In this document: positions 50,905 through 59,728 of the stretch, one piece after another
Numbering within the stretch: position 1 is the first letter of the stretch
Layout of the letters: each line of letters begins with the position of its first letter
From: Clostridium_I sp047718555
Lineage (GTDB): Bacteria > Bacillota > Clostridia > Clostridiales > Clostridiaceae
DNA length: 64,000 nt
Direction: 5' to 3'
NCBI RefSeq assembly: GCF_047718555.1
Contig: NZ_JBDNRK010000007.1
Location: 52,749 to 116,748, forward strand
Notes under the pieces: generated by a model
Told to the model about the DNA's origin: nothing
The model's database searches: none
Seen by the model: only the letters and a program-made list of their open reading frames with translations
Made by a program: the position numbers and the translations under genes

Positions 50905-52092
50905 ATGTCCTCAAAAACTGTGGTTGTGGGTGTATGCGGTGGCATAGCAGCTTATAAGGCATTGGATATAATAAGCCGCCTTAAAAAGAAAGATATTAAT
51001 GTCCATGTGATTATGACTAAATCTGCTATAGAGTTTGTAACACCTTTAAGTTTTCAATCTCTAAGTCAGAATATGGTGATTTCTGATATGTTTGAAGAAC
51101 CAAGAGCTTGGGAAATTCAGCATATTTCACTGGCTAAAAAAGCAGATTTGATGCTTATAGTACCTGCTACAGCAAATATTATAGGAAAAGTAGCAAATGG
51201 TATAGCTGATGATATGTTATCTACAACCATAATGGCAACTAAAGCTCCTGTGGTATTTGCACCGGCTATGAATACAAATATGTATAAGAATCCTATAGTT
51301 CAGGATAATATTAAAAAATTAAAGAATTTTAATTATGAATTTATATTACCTAGCAGTGGTAGACTTGCTTGTGGAGATATAGGGGAAGGTAAACTTCCTG
51401 ATACGGAGTACATTTCAGAGATTGTTTTAAGTATGATCTATGATAAAAAAGATCTATGCGGTAAAGAAGTGCTTGTTACAGCCGGTCCCACTGTATCTTA
51501 TATAGATCCTGTTAGATATATTACTAATAGATCTTCAGGAAAGATGGGTTATGCTATTGCAGAAGAGGCAAGGGATAGGGGGGCAAAGGTAACACTTATT
51601 TCAGGCCCGTGCTCTTTAAAAAGACCTCATGGTATAAATCTAATAAATGTTAATACGAATGAGGAAATGTACAATAAAGTCTTAGAATATTATGATAAAA
51701 GTGATATTGTAGTAAAATCGGCAGCTGTTGCAGATTATAAACCCCAAAATTATTCGGAAAAAAAGATTAAAAAATCTGAAGATGATTTGAAAATTACTTT
51801 TGTAAGAGATTATGATATTCTTAAAACTTTAGGTGAAAGAAAGAAAAATCAAGTTTTAGTTGGTTTTGCAGCGGAAAGCAATGATTTAATTGAAAATGCT
51901 CAGGCTAAAATCAGTAAAAAGAATTTAGATTACATAGTAGCAAATGATATAACATTGGAAGATACAGGATTTTCTAGCGATAATAATCTAGTAACTATTT
52001 TAAGTAGTGATGGTAAAGTATATAATTTAGATAAGATGTCTAAGAGAGAAATAGCAAGGGAATTATTTGATTTGTTAAACAAAAAGCGCTAA
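50905..52092 (+). CDS. coaBC: Phosphopantothenoylcysteine synthetase/decarboxylase
   Basis: Bifunctional enzyme of coenzyme A synthesis, 395 residues. The N-terminal FMN-dependent decarboxylase has VVGVCGGIAAYKALDIISRL, ATANIIGKVANGIADDML, and PAMNTNMYKNP with the family's active-site asparagine; the C-terminal CTP-dependent synthetase has VTAGPTVSYIDPVRYITNRS and SGKMGYAIAEEARDRGAKVT. ATG 50905 follows AAGGAAG; a longer frame from 50869 lies in rpoZ. Its stop codon lies in the loop of a terminator. Confidence 0.95.
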   Translation: MSSKTVVVGVCGGIAAYKALDIISRLKKKDINVHVIMTKSAIEFVTPLSFQSLSQNMVISDMFEEPRAWEIQHISLAKKADLMLIVPATANIIGKVANGIADDMLSTTIMATKAPVVFAPAMNTNMYKNPIVQDNIKKLKNFNYEFILPSSGRLACGDIGEGKLPDTEYISEIVLSMIYDKKDLCGKEVLVTAGPTVSYIDPVRYITNRSSGKMGYAIAEEARDRGAKVTLISGPCSLKRPHGINLINVNTNEEMYNKVLEYYDKSDIVVKSAAVADYKPQNYSEKKIKKSEDDLKITFVRDYDILKTLGERKKNQVLVGFAAESNDLIENAQAKISKKNLDYIVANDITLEDTGFSSDNNLVTILSSDGKVYNLDKMSKREIARELFDLLNKKR

Positions 52093-52104
52093 AGGCGCTT
52101 TTTT
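52081..52104 (+). terminator. Terminator overlapping the end of coaBC
   Basis: AAAAAGCGC and GCGCTTTTTT form a 9-bp stem; the 5-nt loop TAAAG contains the TAA stop of coaBC. A translating ribosome at the stop would cover the hairpin, so termination could depend on coaBC translation. Confidence 0.85.
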
Positions 52105-52157
52105 GCTCTAGCAAAAGCTAGGTAATTGTTTATTTGTCAATACAAAAGGGTGATTTA

Positions 52158-54359
52158 GTGTTTAAATATGCAGGAATCGTAATAAATAATGAGTCTAGTG
52201 AAGTAGATAAAATATTTACATATGAAATTCCAGAGGACTTAATGGATCTTATTAAAATAGGTCAAAGAGTGAAAGTTCCCTTTGGAAAGGGAAATAAAAT
52301 AGTTTTTGGATTTATAATTGAGCTCTATGAAACTTATGAAAGCACATATAGTATTAAAAAAATCCAATGCTTCTGTGACAACTTTACAGTGCTCAGGGAA
52401 GAAGACATAGATCTTATAAAGTTAATGAGAGAAAAATACATATGTACTTATTTAGATTGCATAAAATTAATAATACCAACAGGCATTAATAGAGGAATGA
52501 AACAAAAAACTAGCAGCAAAATTTCAGTGAAAAATCAATTAACAGGTAAATATAATAAAGAACCCTATAATAACATATTTTCTATAATAAATGACAATAA
52601 TGGAAAGTATACTAAAAATCAATTGAATAAAAATTTTAAATTATCTTTATCATCTATAAATACTTTAATAAAACATAGTTTTTTAAGTGAAGAGGAAAGG
52701 ATAATTGATAGGTATAATGAAAGAAATTATGAAAAATATAACGAAAAGAAATTAAATGATGCTCAGCAGCTGGCTGTGAATACAATAATGAGTAAAAATG
52801 AAAATAAATTTTTGATACATGGTATAACTGGGAGTGGCAAAACAGAAATATACATGAAGTTAGTCAGTCTAATGATTGAAAATGGTAAAGACTCCATTAT
52901 TTTGGTGCCGGAAATAGCTCTCACACCGCAAACTGTAGAGCGATTTAAAGGTAGATTTGGTAAAAATATAGCTGTATTTCACAGTAGACTTTCCGATGGA
53001 GAACGATATGATGAATGGATTAGAGTAAAAAGTGGTAAAGTAAAGGTAGCTGTTGGAGCCAGATCTGCAATATTCTTACCCTTTTCAAATCTAGGATTGA
53101 TTGTAATAGATGAAGAACATGAAAGTAGTTACAAATCAGAAATAACTCCTAAGTACACTGCAGTGGAAATAGGGACTATGAAAAGTGATTTGGAAAATTG
53201 TAAATTAGTTTTAGGTTCGGCTACACCTTCATTAGAAACATATTATAAATGTCTTCATAATGAAATGTTTCCTATAACTATTACAGAGAGGGCTGATGGA
53301 GCAAAACTTCCAAAAGTAAGTATTGTGGATATGAAAGAAGAACTGCGTAGTAATAATAGATCTATGTTTAGCAGACGCCTTTTGGATGAGGTTAATAATG
53401 CTCTCAATAATAATAATCAGATCATATTATTTTTGAACAGAAGAGGACATTCTACGTTTGTTTCCTGCAGAAAATGCGGATATGTTTTTAAATGTGAACA
53501 TTGTGACATATCTCTTACTTATCATAGTGAAAGTAAGAAGCTTATCTGTCATTATTGTGGAAATACTAAGGAATTGACTTCTACTTGTCCAAAATGTGGT
53601 AGTAAATATGTAAAATATTTTGGAGTAGGTACTGAAAAAATAGAAGAGGAAATAAAAAGAATTTTTCCATCTGCTAAAACTTTGAGAATGGATTATGATA
53701 CTACCAGGCAGAAAAATTCTTATGAGATAATATATAATAAATTTAAAAATAGAGAAGCTGATATATTGATTGGTACTCAAATGGTAGCCAAAGGTTTAGA
53801 TTTTAAAAATGTAACTTTAGTTGGAGTTATTGCAGCAGATTTATCTCTAAATTTACCGGATTACAGAGCCAATGAAAGGACCTTTCAACTGATCAATCAG
53901 GTTTCAGGAAGGGCTGGCAGAGGAGTAAAAGAAGGGAAAGTAATTATACAAACCTATAGCACTGAAAGTCATGCTATAAGGGCAGCAGCTGATAATGATT
54001 ATTTGGGATTTTATGAAGAGGAAATAAAAATAAGAAAATCTATGGAATATCCCCCTTTTAGTGACATATTCTTAATTAATATAAGCAGTAAAAATGAAAA
54101 TTTATTAATAAAAAATACACAAAATATTGGTATGTTATTAAAGAATATAATAAAGGAATATAGTAATATAAAGATGTTAGGGCCCTGTCCCTGTATAATA
54201 TCTAAGATAAAGGAAATGTTTAGGTGGCAAATAATTTTAAAGGGTAATATTAATTATGAATTTGCCAGCTATATAAAAAAATATGTTTATGAATGTGTTA
54301 AAAATGATTATAATGATATAAGAATTAGTATGGACATAAATCCTGTTAATTTATTATAA
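52158..54359 (+). CDS. priA: Primosomal helicase PriA
   Basis: Replication restart helicase, 733 residues. An N-terminal DNA-binding domain (YAGIVINNESSEVDKIFTYE) is followed by the helicase: Walker A GITGSGKTEIYMKL, DEEHESSYKSE, GSATPSLETYYK. Eight zinc-binding cysteines lie in the insert from CRKCGYVFKCEHC to CPKCGSKYV, then GTQMVAKGLDFKNVTLVGV and QVSGRAGRGVKEG. The start is GTG 52158 with AAAAGGGTG upstream; TTG 52134 in frame is less likely. Confidence 0.95.
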   Translation: MFKYAGIVINNESSEVDKIFTYEIPEDLMDLIKIGQRVKVPFGKGNKIVFGFIIELYETYESTYSIKKIQCFCDNFTVLREEDIDLIKLMREKYICTYLDCIKLIIPTGINRGMKQKTSSKISVKNQLTGKYNKEPYNNIFSIINDNNGKYTKNQLNKNFKLSLSSINTLIKHSFLSEEERIIDRYNERNYEKYNEKKLNDAQQLAVNTIMSKNENKFLIHGITGSGKTEIYMKLVSLMIENGKDSIILVPEIALTPQTVERFKGRFGKNIAVFHSRLSDGERYDEWIRVKSGKVKVAVGARSAIFLPFSNLGLIVIDEEHESSYKSEITPKYTAVEIGTMKSDLENCKLVLGSATPSLETYYKCLHNEMFPITITERADGAKLPKVSIVDMKEELRSNNRSMFSRRLLDEVNNALNNNNQIILFLNRRGHSTFVSCRKCGYVFKCEHCDISLTYHSESKKLICHYCGNTKELTSTCPKCGSKYVKYFGVGTEKIEEEIKRIFPSAKTLRMDYDTTRQKNSYEIIYNKFKNREADILIGTQMVAKGLDFKNVTLVGVIAADLSLNLPDYRANERTFQLINQVSGRAGRGVKEGKVIIQTYSTESHAIRAAADNDYLGFYEEEIKIRKSMEYPPFSDIFLINISSKNENLLIKNTQNIGMLLKNIIKEYSNIKMLGPCPCIISKIKEMFRWQIILKGNINYEFASYIKKYVYECVKNDYNDIRISMDINPVNLL

Positions 54360-54393
54360 AATAATAATTAATCTTATTTTGGAGGTTATTGAT

Positions 54394-54846
54394 ATGGCGT
54401 TGAGAAATATAAGAACTTTAGGAGATAATATTCTAAGAAAAAAAAGCAGAAGTGTTGATAAAATAAATGATAGAATACTTACTTTGATAGAAGATATGAA
54501 AGAAACTATGTACGAAGCCCATGGGGTTGGACTGGCGGCACCTCAGGTAGGTATATTGAAAAGAGTAGTAGTTATAGATGTAGGAGAAGGTCCTATAGCA
54601 CTTATAAATCCTGAAATTATTGAAACTAAAGGCAGTATAATTGATGAGGAAGGCTGCTTAAGCATACCAGAAAGAGAAGGAAAGGTTGAAAGGCCGGAGT
54701 ATGTTAAAGCAAAAGCTTTAAATGAAAAAGGAGAAGTTATAGAAATAGAAGGTAATGGCCTTTTAGCTAGGGCAATTTGTCATGAATTAGATCATTTAGA
54801 AGGAGTACTATTTATTGATAAGCTATTTGAAGGAGATGAACAATAA
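54394..54846 (+). CDS. def: Peptide deformylase
   Basis: Removes the formyl group from new polypeptides; 150 residues. The three metal motifs are GVGLAAPQVG, EEGCLSIPE and ICHELDHLEG. ATG 54394 is 7 nt behind TGGAGGT; TTG 54379 in frame overlaps the RBS. It is followed at once by fmt, which adds the formyl group to Met-tRNA. Confidence 0.96.
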   Translation: MALRNIRTLGDNILRKKSRSVDKINDRILTLIEDMKETMYEAHGVGLAAPQVGILKRVVVIDVGEGPIALINPEIIETKGSIIDEEGCLSIPEREGKVERPEYVKAKALNEKGEVIEIEGNGLLARAICHELDHLEGVLFIDKLFEGDEQ

Positions 54847-54847
54847 T

Positions 54848-55777
54848 TTGAATATAGTATTTATGGGAACTCCTGAGTTCTCTGTACCTTCACTTAAGAA
54901 ACTTATAGATAATTTTAACGTAAAGGCTGTTTTTACTCAACCTGATAAACCTAAGGGCAGAGGTAAAAAAATAGCTATGTCAGCAGTGAAAGAAGTAGCT
55001 TTAGAAAATAATATACCGGTTTATCAGCCCGATAGAATAAAAAAGCATCCTGAAATAATAGAAAAATTAAAAGAAATAAATCCGGATTTCATTATAGTTG
55101 TAGCTTTTGGTCAGATACTGCCAAAGGAAATACTAGATATTCCAAAGTATGCTTGTATAAATTTGCATGCATCCATTTTGCCAAAGCTTAGGGGAGCTGC
55201 TCCAATAAATTGGGCAATAATAAATGGAGAAGCTGTATCTGGTAATACTACTATGCTTATGGATGTTGGATTAGATACAGGGGATATGCTTTTAAAAGAT
55301 AAGGTAAGTATTACAGAAGATATGACTGCTGGAGATTTGCATGATATTCTTATGGAAAGAGGAGGGGATCTTCTGGTAGAAACTATCAATAAATATGCTA
55401 AAGGCGAAATAGTGCCAGAGAAACAAAAAGATGAAGATTCCAATTATGCACAAACATTAAATAAGGAAAGTGGAAAAATTAGCTGGAACAATAGCAGTAA
55501 AAATATTGTAAATTTAGTTAGGGGTCTTAATCCACATCCACTGGCCTATTCAGCTTATGAGGAAAAAAATATGAAAATACACAAAGCTAAGGCTTTGGAT
55601 AAGGTATATGATAAACTGCCTGGTACAATAATAGAAGTGAAGGATGAAGGAATAGTAGTTGCCTGTAAAGATGGCAGTGTATTGATTGAAGTAATACAAT
55701 TTCCAGGTAAGAAGGCAATGCTGGTAAAGGATTATATTAGAGGTAATGCAATTGAAGCAGGAGTTGTATTAGGTTAG
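54848..55777 (+). CDS. fmt: Methionyl-tRNA formyltransferase
   Basis: Formylates initiator Met-tRNA using 10-formyl-tetrahydrofolate; 309 residues. MNIVFMGTPEFSVPSLKKLI opens the protein, the active-site part is NLHASILPKLRGAAPINWAI with GDTGDML-type LDTGDMLLKDKVSI, and the C-terminal domain begins near KISWNNSSKNIVNLVRGLNP. The start is TTG 54848, 1 bp after the def stop; ATG 54836 in frame overlaps GAAGGAGA. def-fmt form one unit. Confidence 0.95.
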   Translation: MNIVFMGTPEFSVPSLKKLIDNFNVKAVFTQPDKPKGRGKKIAMSAVKEVALENNIPVYQPDRIKKHPEIIEKLKEINPDFIIVVAFGQILPKEILDIPKYACINLHASILPKLRGAAPINWAIINGEAVSGNTTMLMDVGLDTGDMLLKDKVSITEDMTAGDLHDILMERGGDLLVETINKYAKGEIVPEKQKDEDSNYAQTLNKESGKISWNNSSKNIVNLVRGLNPHPLAYSAYEEKNMKIHKAKALDKVYDKLPGTIIEVKDEGIVVACKDGSVLIEVIQFPGKKAMLVKDYIRGNAIEAGVVLG

Positions 55778-55910
55778 ATTTAATTTTTATGAATAATTAA
55801 TAAGTGTTTTATAAATTAATACAGAAATACTACGATTTAAATGGTAACATGGAAAGTTTGGAGTTAAGTGAAAAAAGAAATTCACAAAAATTATTTTGGG
55901 AGATGTTATT

Positions 55911-56585
55911 ATGTTTTTCGATAGAACGTTTATTTTATTAATTCCGGCCATAATTATATCCTTTTGGGCACAGGCAAAAGTAAGCTCAACTTTTGAAAAA
56001 TACTCGAGAATCAGGAGTAGAAATGGATATACGGGATCAGAAGTTGCTAGAAGGATTTTAGATGCAGCGGGTTTAAGTGATATTCCTATTGAAATTATAC
56101 CAGGTAAGCTTACAGATCACTATGATCCATCAAATCGAGTTATGAGATTATCTCCAGAGGTATTTCATGGGGATTCTGTTTCTGCAATTGGAGTGGCGGC
56201 TCACGAATCAGGTCATGCCATACAACACAAAGAACATTATGCACCACTAGAAATTAGAAATTCTATAGTTCCTGTTGTAAATTTTAGTTCTGGAGCATCA
56301 TGGATAATATTTTTTCTAGGTATAATATTTTCAATACCTTTTTTAGCTAGAATTGGTGTTATACTTTTTGCAGCAGTGGTTATATTTCAACTTATAACAT
56401 TACCTGTAGAATTTAATGCTTCAAACAGGGCTGTAGATATATTAGAAAGTAGGGCAATACTAATGGGTGAGGAAGTAAGAGGAGCTAGAGAAGTATTAAG
56501 TGCAGCAGCTATGACCTATGTAGCAGCGGCTCTAATGGCCGTGTTAAATCTTATTAGACTTATTGCTATAAGCAGGAGAGATTAA
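55911..56585 (+). CDS. Membrane zinc metallopeptidase, YugP family
   Basis: 224-residue membrane protein with a zinc-binding HEXXH motif in VAAHESGHAIQHKEH near residue 105. Hydrophobic segments lie at about residues 5-22, 130-165 and at the C-terminus (VAAALMAVLNLIRLIAI). The conserved block TGSEVARRILDAAGLSDIPI precedes the active site. Substrate unknown. ATG 55911 follows GGGAGATG; in-frame TTG 55896 overlaps that. The position between fmt and rsmB is conserved in clostridia. The 133 bp upstream contain no clear promoter. Confidence 0.88.
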   Translation: MFFDRTFILLIPAIIISFWAQAKVSSTFEKYSRIRSRNGYTGSEVARRILDAAGLSDIPIEIIPGKLTDHYDPSNRVMRLSPEVFHGDSVSAIGVAAHESGHAIQHKEHYAPLEIRNSIVPVVNFSSGASWIIFFLGIIFSIPFLARIGVILFAAVVIFQLITLPVEFNASNRAVDILESRAILMGEEVRGAREVLSAAAMTYVAAALMAVLNLIRLIAISRRD

Positions 56586-56599
56586 ATTGAGGTTATATA

Positions 56600-57934
56600 A
56601 TGGATAAAAGTAGAGAAATAGCAGTAAAAGTTTTAACAGGAGTTTTTAAAGATAAATCTTATTCAAATATACTTTTAGGAAGCTTACTAAATAAGTCTAA
56701 TCTAGAAAGTAAAGATAAGGCTTTGACTACTGAAATAGTATATGGTACTTTAAAATATAAATATACAATTGATAAAATTTTGTCTTATTTTGTTAAAAAG
56801 GATCTTAAGAGTATAGATATTTATATATTGAATGTTTTAAGATCCTCTGTATATCAAATTAAATATCTAGATAAAATACCTGAATTTGCAGCTGTAAATG
56901 AAGCGGTTGAAATGGCAAAAAAAGAAAAAGGTATAGGACCTTCTAAGTTTATAAATGCTGTTCTTAGGAATTACCTTAGATCAAAGAGCATAAATTTTAT
57001 AGAGAAGGATGAAAATGATATAGATAAAATTTGTTTTGATTATTCCTTTGAACCTTGGATGGTAAAACTATTTTTAAAACAGTATGGTAAGGAAAATGCT
57101 ATATCAATAATGAAAGGACTCAATGAAGTTCCGGGTATATCTGTGAGAATAAATCCTTTAAAGGGAAGTTATGATGAGATTTTCAGTAAACTTTTAGATT
57201 GTGGATTTAATATCGAAAAAGGATACATAAATAAAGAAGCTATTAATATTATAAAAGGCGGGAATATTGAACAAAATGAATTATTCAGAGATGGATTTAT
57301 AACTGTTCAAGATGAAAGTGCTATGCTGGTAGCCTCTTCCATGGAAATTCAAAATGATATGACTATTCTTGATTTATGCAGTGCCCCTGGTGGTAAGACT
57401 ACTCATATTTGCGAGATATTAAACAACACGGGAGTAGTTAAAGCCTTTGATCTTCATGCAAATAAACTAAAATTAATAGAAAAAAATGCAAAGAGGTTAG
57501 GTATAAAGAATTTAACCTGCAGTGAGATGGATAGCAGAAAATATAATGATAAATATAAGGAGATTGCCCATAGAGTTTTGATAGATGTTCCCTGCTCGGG
57601 GCTAGGTATTATAAAGAAAAAGCCAGAAATAAAGTGGAATAAATCCTTAAAGGACTTAAAAAGTTTAATAAAAACTCAGAGAAGTATTATGATAAATGCA
57701 GCAGAATATGTTAAAAGCAATGGATATTTGATATATTCAACCTGTACTTTAAATGTAGAAGAAAATGAAAAAAATATTCAGTGGTTTTTGGATAATAATA
57801 AAATATATAAGATTGAACCTTTATATTTTGGAGAATATGATAATATAATATATAGTAAAGAAGGATGGGTAACTATAATGCCCAATAAGTACATGGATGG
57901 TTTCTTTATTTGTAAATTGAGGAAAATTGGATAG
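56600..57934 (+). CDS. rsmB: 16S rRNA m5C967 methyltransferase
   Basis: Methylates C967 of 16S rRNA, 444 residues. The N-terminal NusB-like domain starts SREIAVKVLTGVFKDKSYSN; the SAM motif is ILDLCSAPGGKTTHICEIL, and the two catalytic cysteines are in IDVPCSGLGIIKKKPEIKW and YLIYSTCTLNVEENEKN. It stands between yugP and rlmN. The RBS before ATG 56600 is poor (TTGAGGTTA). Confidence 0.95.
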   Translation: MDKSREIAVKVLTGVFKDKSYSNILLGSLLNKSNLESKDKALTTEIVYGTLKYKYTIDKILSYFVKKDLKSIDIYILNVLRSSVYQIKYLDKIPEFAAVNEAVEMAKKEKGIGPSKFINAVLRNYLRSKSINFIEKDENDIDKICFDYSFEPWMVKLFLKQYGKENAISIMKGLNEVPGISVRINPLKGSYDEIFSKLLDCGFNIEKGYINKEAINIIKGGNIEQNELFRDGFITVQDESAMLVASSMEIQNDMTILDLCSAPGGKTTHICEILNNTGVVKAFDLHANKLKLIEKNAKRLGIKNLTCSEMDSRKYNDKYKEIAHRVLIDVPCSGLGIIKKKPEIKWNKSLKDLKSLIKTQRSIMINAAEYVKSNGYLIYSTCTLNVEENEKNIQWFLDNNKIYKIEPLYFGEYDNIIYSKEGWVTIMPNKYMDGFFICKLRKIG

Positions 57935-57942
57935 GTGCAGTT

Positions 57943-58983
57943 ATGATTAACATATTAGATTTTGATTTAAAAGCTTTAAAAACCTGGATGAAGGAAAATG
58001 GAGAGAAAGAATTTAGAGCAAAACAAGTATTTAGTTGGATTTACAATGAAGTTTGGGATTTTTATGAGATGAACAATATACCTAAAGCTACAAAGGATAA
58101 ATTAAATTCTTTTTTTTACATAGGTATTCCGGAATTGCTTGAAGTTTATGACTCAGAGGATAACAATACAAAAAAATTTTTGTATAGATACAAAGACGGA
58201 AGTATAATTGAATGTGTGTCAATGGAATATACTTATGGCAATTCAATTTGTGTTTCTACCCAGGTAGGTTGTAAAATGGGATGTAAATTTTGCGCTTCTA
58301 CTATTGGCGGCATAATAAGAAATTTAACAGCTGGTGAAATTACAGCTCAAATACTTAAAACTCAAAGTATAATTCATAAGAGGATTTCCAATGTAGTACT
58401 TATGGGCAGCGGGGAACCTTTAGACAATTATGAAAATGTAATTGCATTTATAAATGATATAAATAATGATTATAGCTTAAATATAGGTCAAAGGCATATA
58501 ACTTTGTCTACCTGTGGTATTGTTCCTAAAATATATGCTTTAGCAGATTTAAAGCTTCAAATAACCCTGGCAATATCTCTCCACGCATCCAGTGATGAGG
58601 AAAGAAGAAAAATTATGCCTATAGCCAATAAGTACAATATTCATGAACTTATTGAAGCATGCACTTATTATATAAGTAAAACAAATAGGAGAATAACCTT
58701 TGAATATGCCCTTGTAAAGGGTATAAATGATAATGAAGATAGTGCAAGGAAGCTTGGAAAACTGCTGAAAAATATTCTTTGTCATGTAAATTTAATACCG
58801 GTTAATACGGTTACAGAAAATAACTTTAAGAAGCCATCTAAGGAAAATATAAACATTTTTAGTAATATACTAAAGGATTTTGGTATTAACAATACTGTAA
58901 GAAGAGAAATGGGAAGTGATATTAATGCCGCTTGTGGTCAACTCAGAAGAAATTATGTAAAGAGTATGGAAGAGAGGTGTTAA
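57943..58983 (+). CDS. rlmN: Dual-specificity RNA methyltransferase RlmN
   Basis: Radical SAM enzyme that methylates A2503 of 23S rRNA and A37 of some tRNAs; 346 residues. The cluster motif is VGCKMGCKFCAST (C-X3-C-X2-C) near residue 108; MGSGEPLDNYENVI and ISLHASSDEERRKIMP follow, and a C-terminal cysteine in INAACGQLRRN is the second catalytic cysteine. ATG 57943 has the weak TAGGTGCAG upstream; it is tightly linked to rsmB and stp. Confidence 0.96.
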   Translation: MINILDFDLKALKTWMKENGEKEFRAKQVFSWIYNEVWDFYEMNNIPKATKDKLNSFFYIGIPELLEVYDSEDNNTKKFLYRYKDGSIIECVSMEYTYGNSICVSTQVGCKMGCKFCASTIGGIIRNLTAGEITAQILKTQSIIHKRISNVVLMGSGEPLDNYENVIAFINDINNDYSLNIGQRHITLSTCGIVPKIYALADLKLQITLAISLHASSDEERRKIMPIANKYNIHELIEACTYYISKTNRRITFEYALVKGINDNEDSARKLGKLLKNILCHVNLIPVNTVTENNFKKPSKENINIFSNILKDFGINNTVRREMGSDINAACGQLRRNYVKSMEERC

Positions 58984-58984
58984 A

Positions 58985-59728
58985 ATGCTTGGTATCTTAA
59001 GCGATATAGGATTATCTAGGAAGCTAAATGAAGATTATGTAGGAACTTATGAAGATGATTTGAAGAAGGTTTATATAATTGCAGATGGAATGGGTGGACA
59101 TAATGCAGGAGAAATTGCCAGTAAAATTGCAGTGGATTCTACTATTAATTATATAAAAAATTTGAGGGAATTTGATGATCCTGAAACTATTTTATGTGAA
59201 GCAATTAAGTCTGCAAATATAGATATTTATAATGAGTCTCAGGAGAACTCAAGTATGGCAGGAATGGGAACTACAATTACAGCTTGTTTAATAATAAAAG
59301 ATAGGTTATTAATTGCAAATGTAGGCGATAGCAGTTGTTTTATTGTAAAACCAAATAATATTACTAAAATTACTAAAGATCATTCACTAGTACAACAATT
59401 GGTTGATTCTGGAAGTATTACAGAAGAAGAAGCAGTAAATCATCCTAATAAAAATATTATAACTAGAGCTTTGGGAACTAATATATCTGTAGATGTAGAT
59501 TTATTTGCTATAGACATAAAGGACATTTTGAAAGTTATTTTGTGTACTGATGGCTTGACAAATGTTGTAAGTAAACATGAAATATATGATATAATAATAA
59601 AAAATAATAATAAGGATGCTTGTAGTCAACTGGTTGAACTTAGTAAAATGAAGGGCAGTAAGGATAATATATCTGTTATTATTTTTGAAGGAGAGTGTGA
59701 AAATGTTAGTAGGGACTACACTGAATAA
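58985..59728 (+). CDS. stp: PP2C-type serine/threonine phosphatase Stp/PrpC
   Basis: Removes phosphate from proteins phosphorylated by PrkC; 247 residues. Metal-binding aspartates lie in SRKLNEDYVG, YIIADGMGGHNAGE, NVGDSSCFIV and LCTDGLTNVV. It starts 1 bp after rlmN behind GAGAGGTG and overlaps prkC by 26 bp, so kinase and phosphatase are translated together. Confidence 0.95.
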   Translation: MLGILSDIGLSRKLNEDYVGTYEDDLKKVYIIADGMGGHNAGEIASKIAVDSTINYIKNLREFDDPETILCEAIKSANIDIYNESQENSSMAGMGTTITACLIIKDRLLIANVGDSSCFIVKPNNITKITKDHSLVQQLVDSGSITEEEAVNHPNKNIITRALGTNISVDVDLFAIDIKDILKVILCTDGLTNVVSKHEIYDIIIKNNNKDACSQLVELSKMKGSKDNISVIIFEGECENVSRDYTE

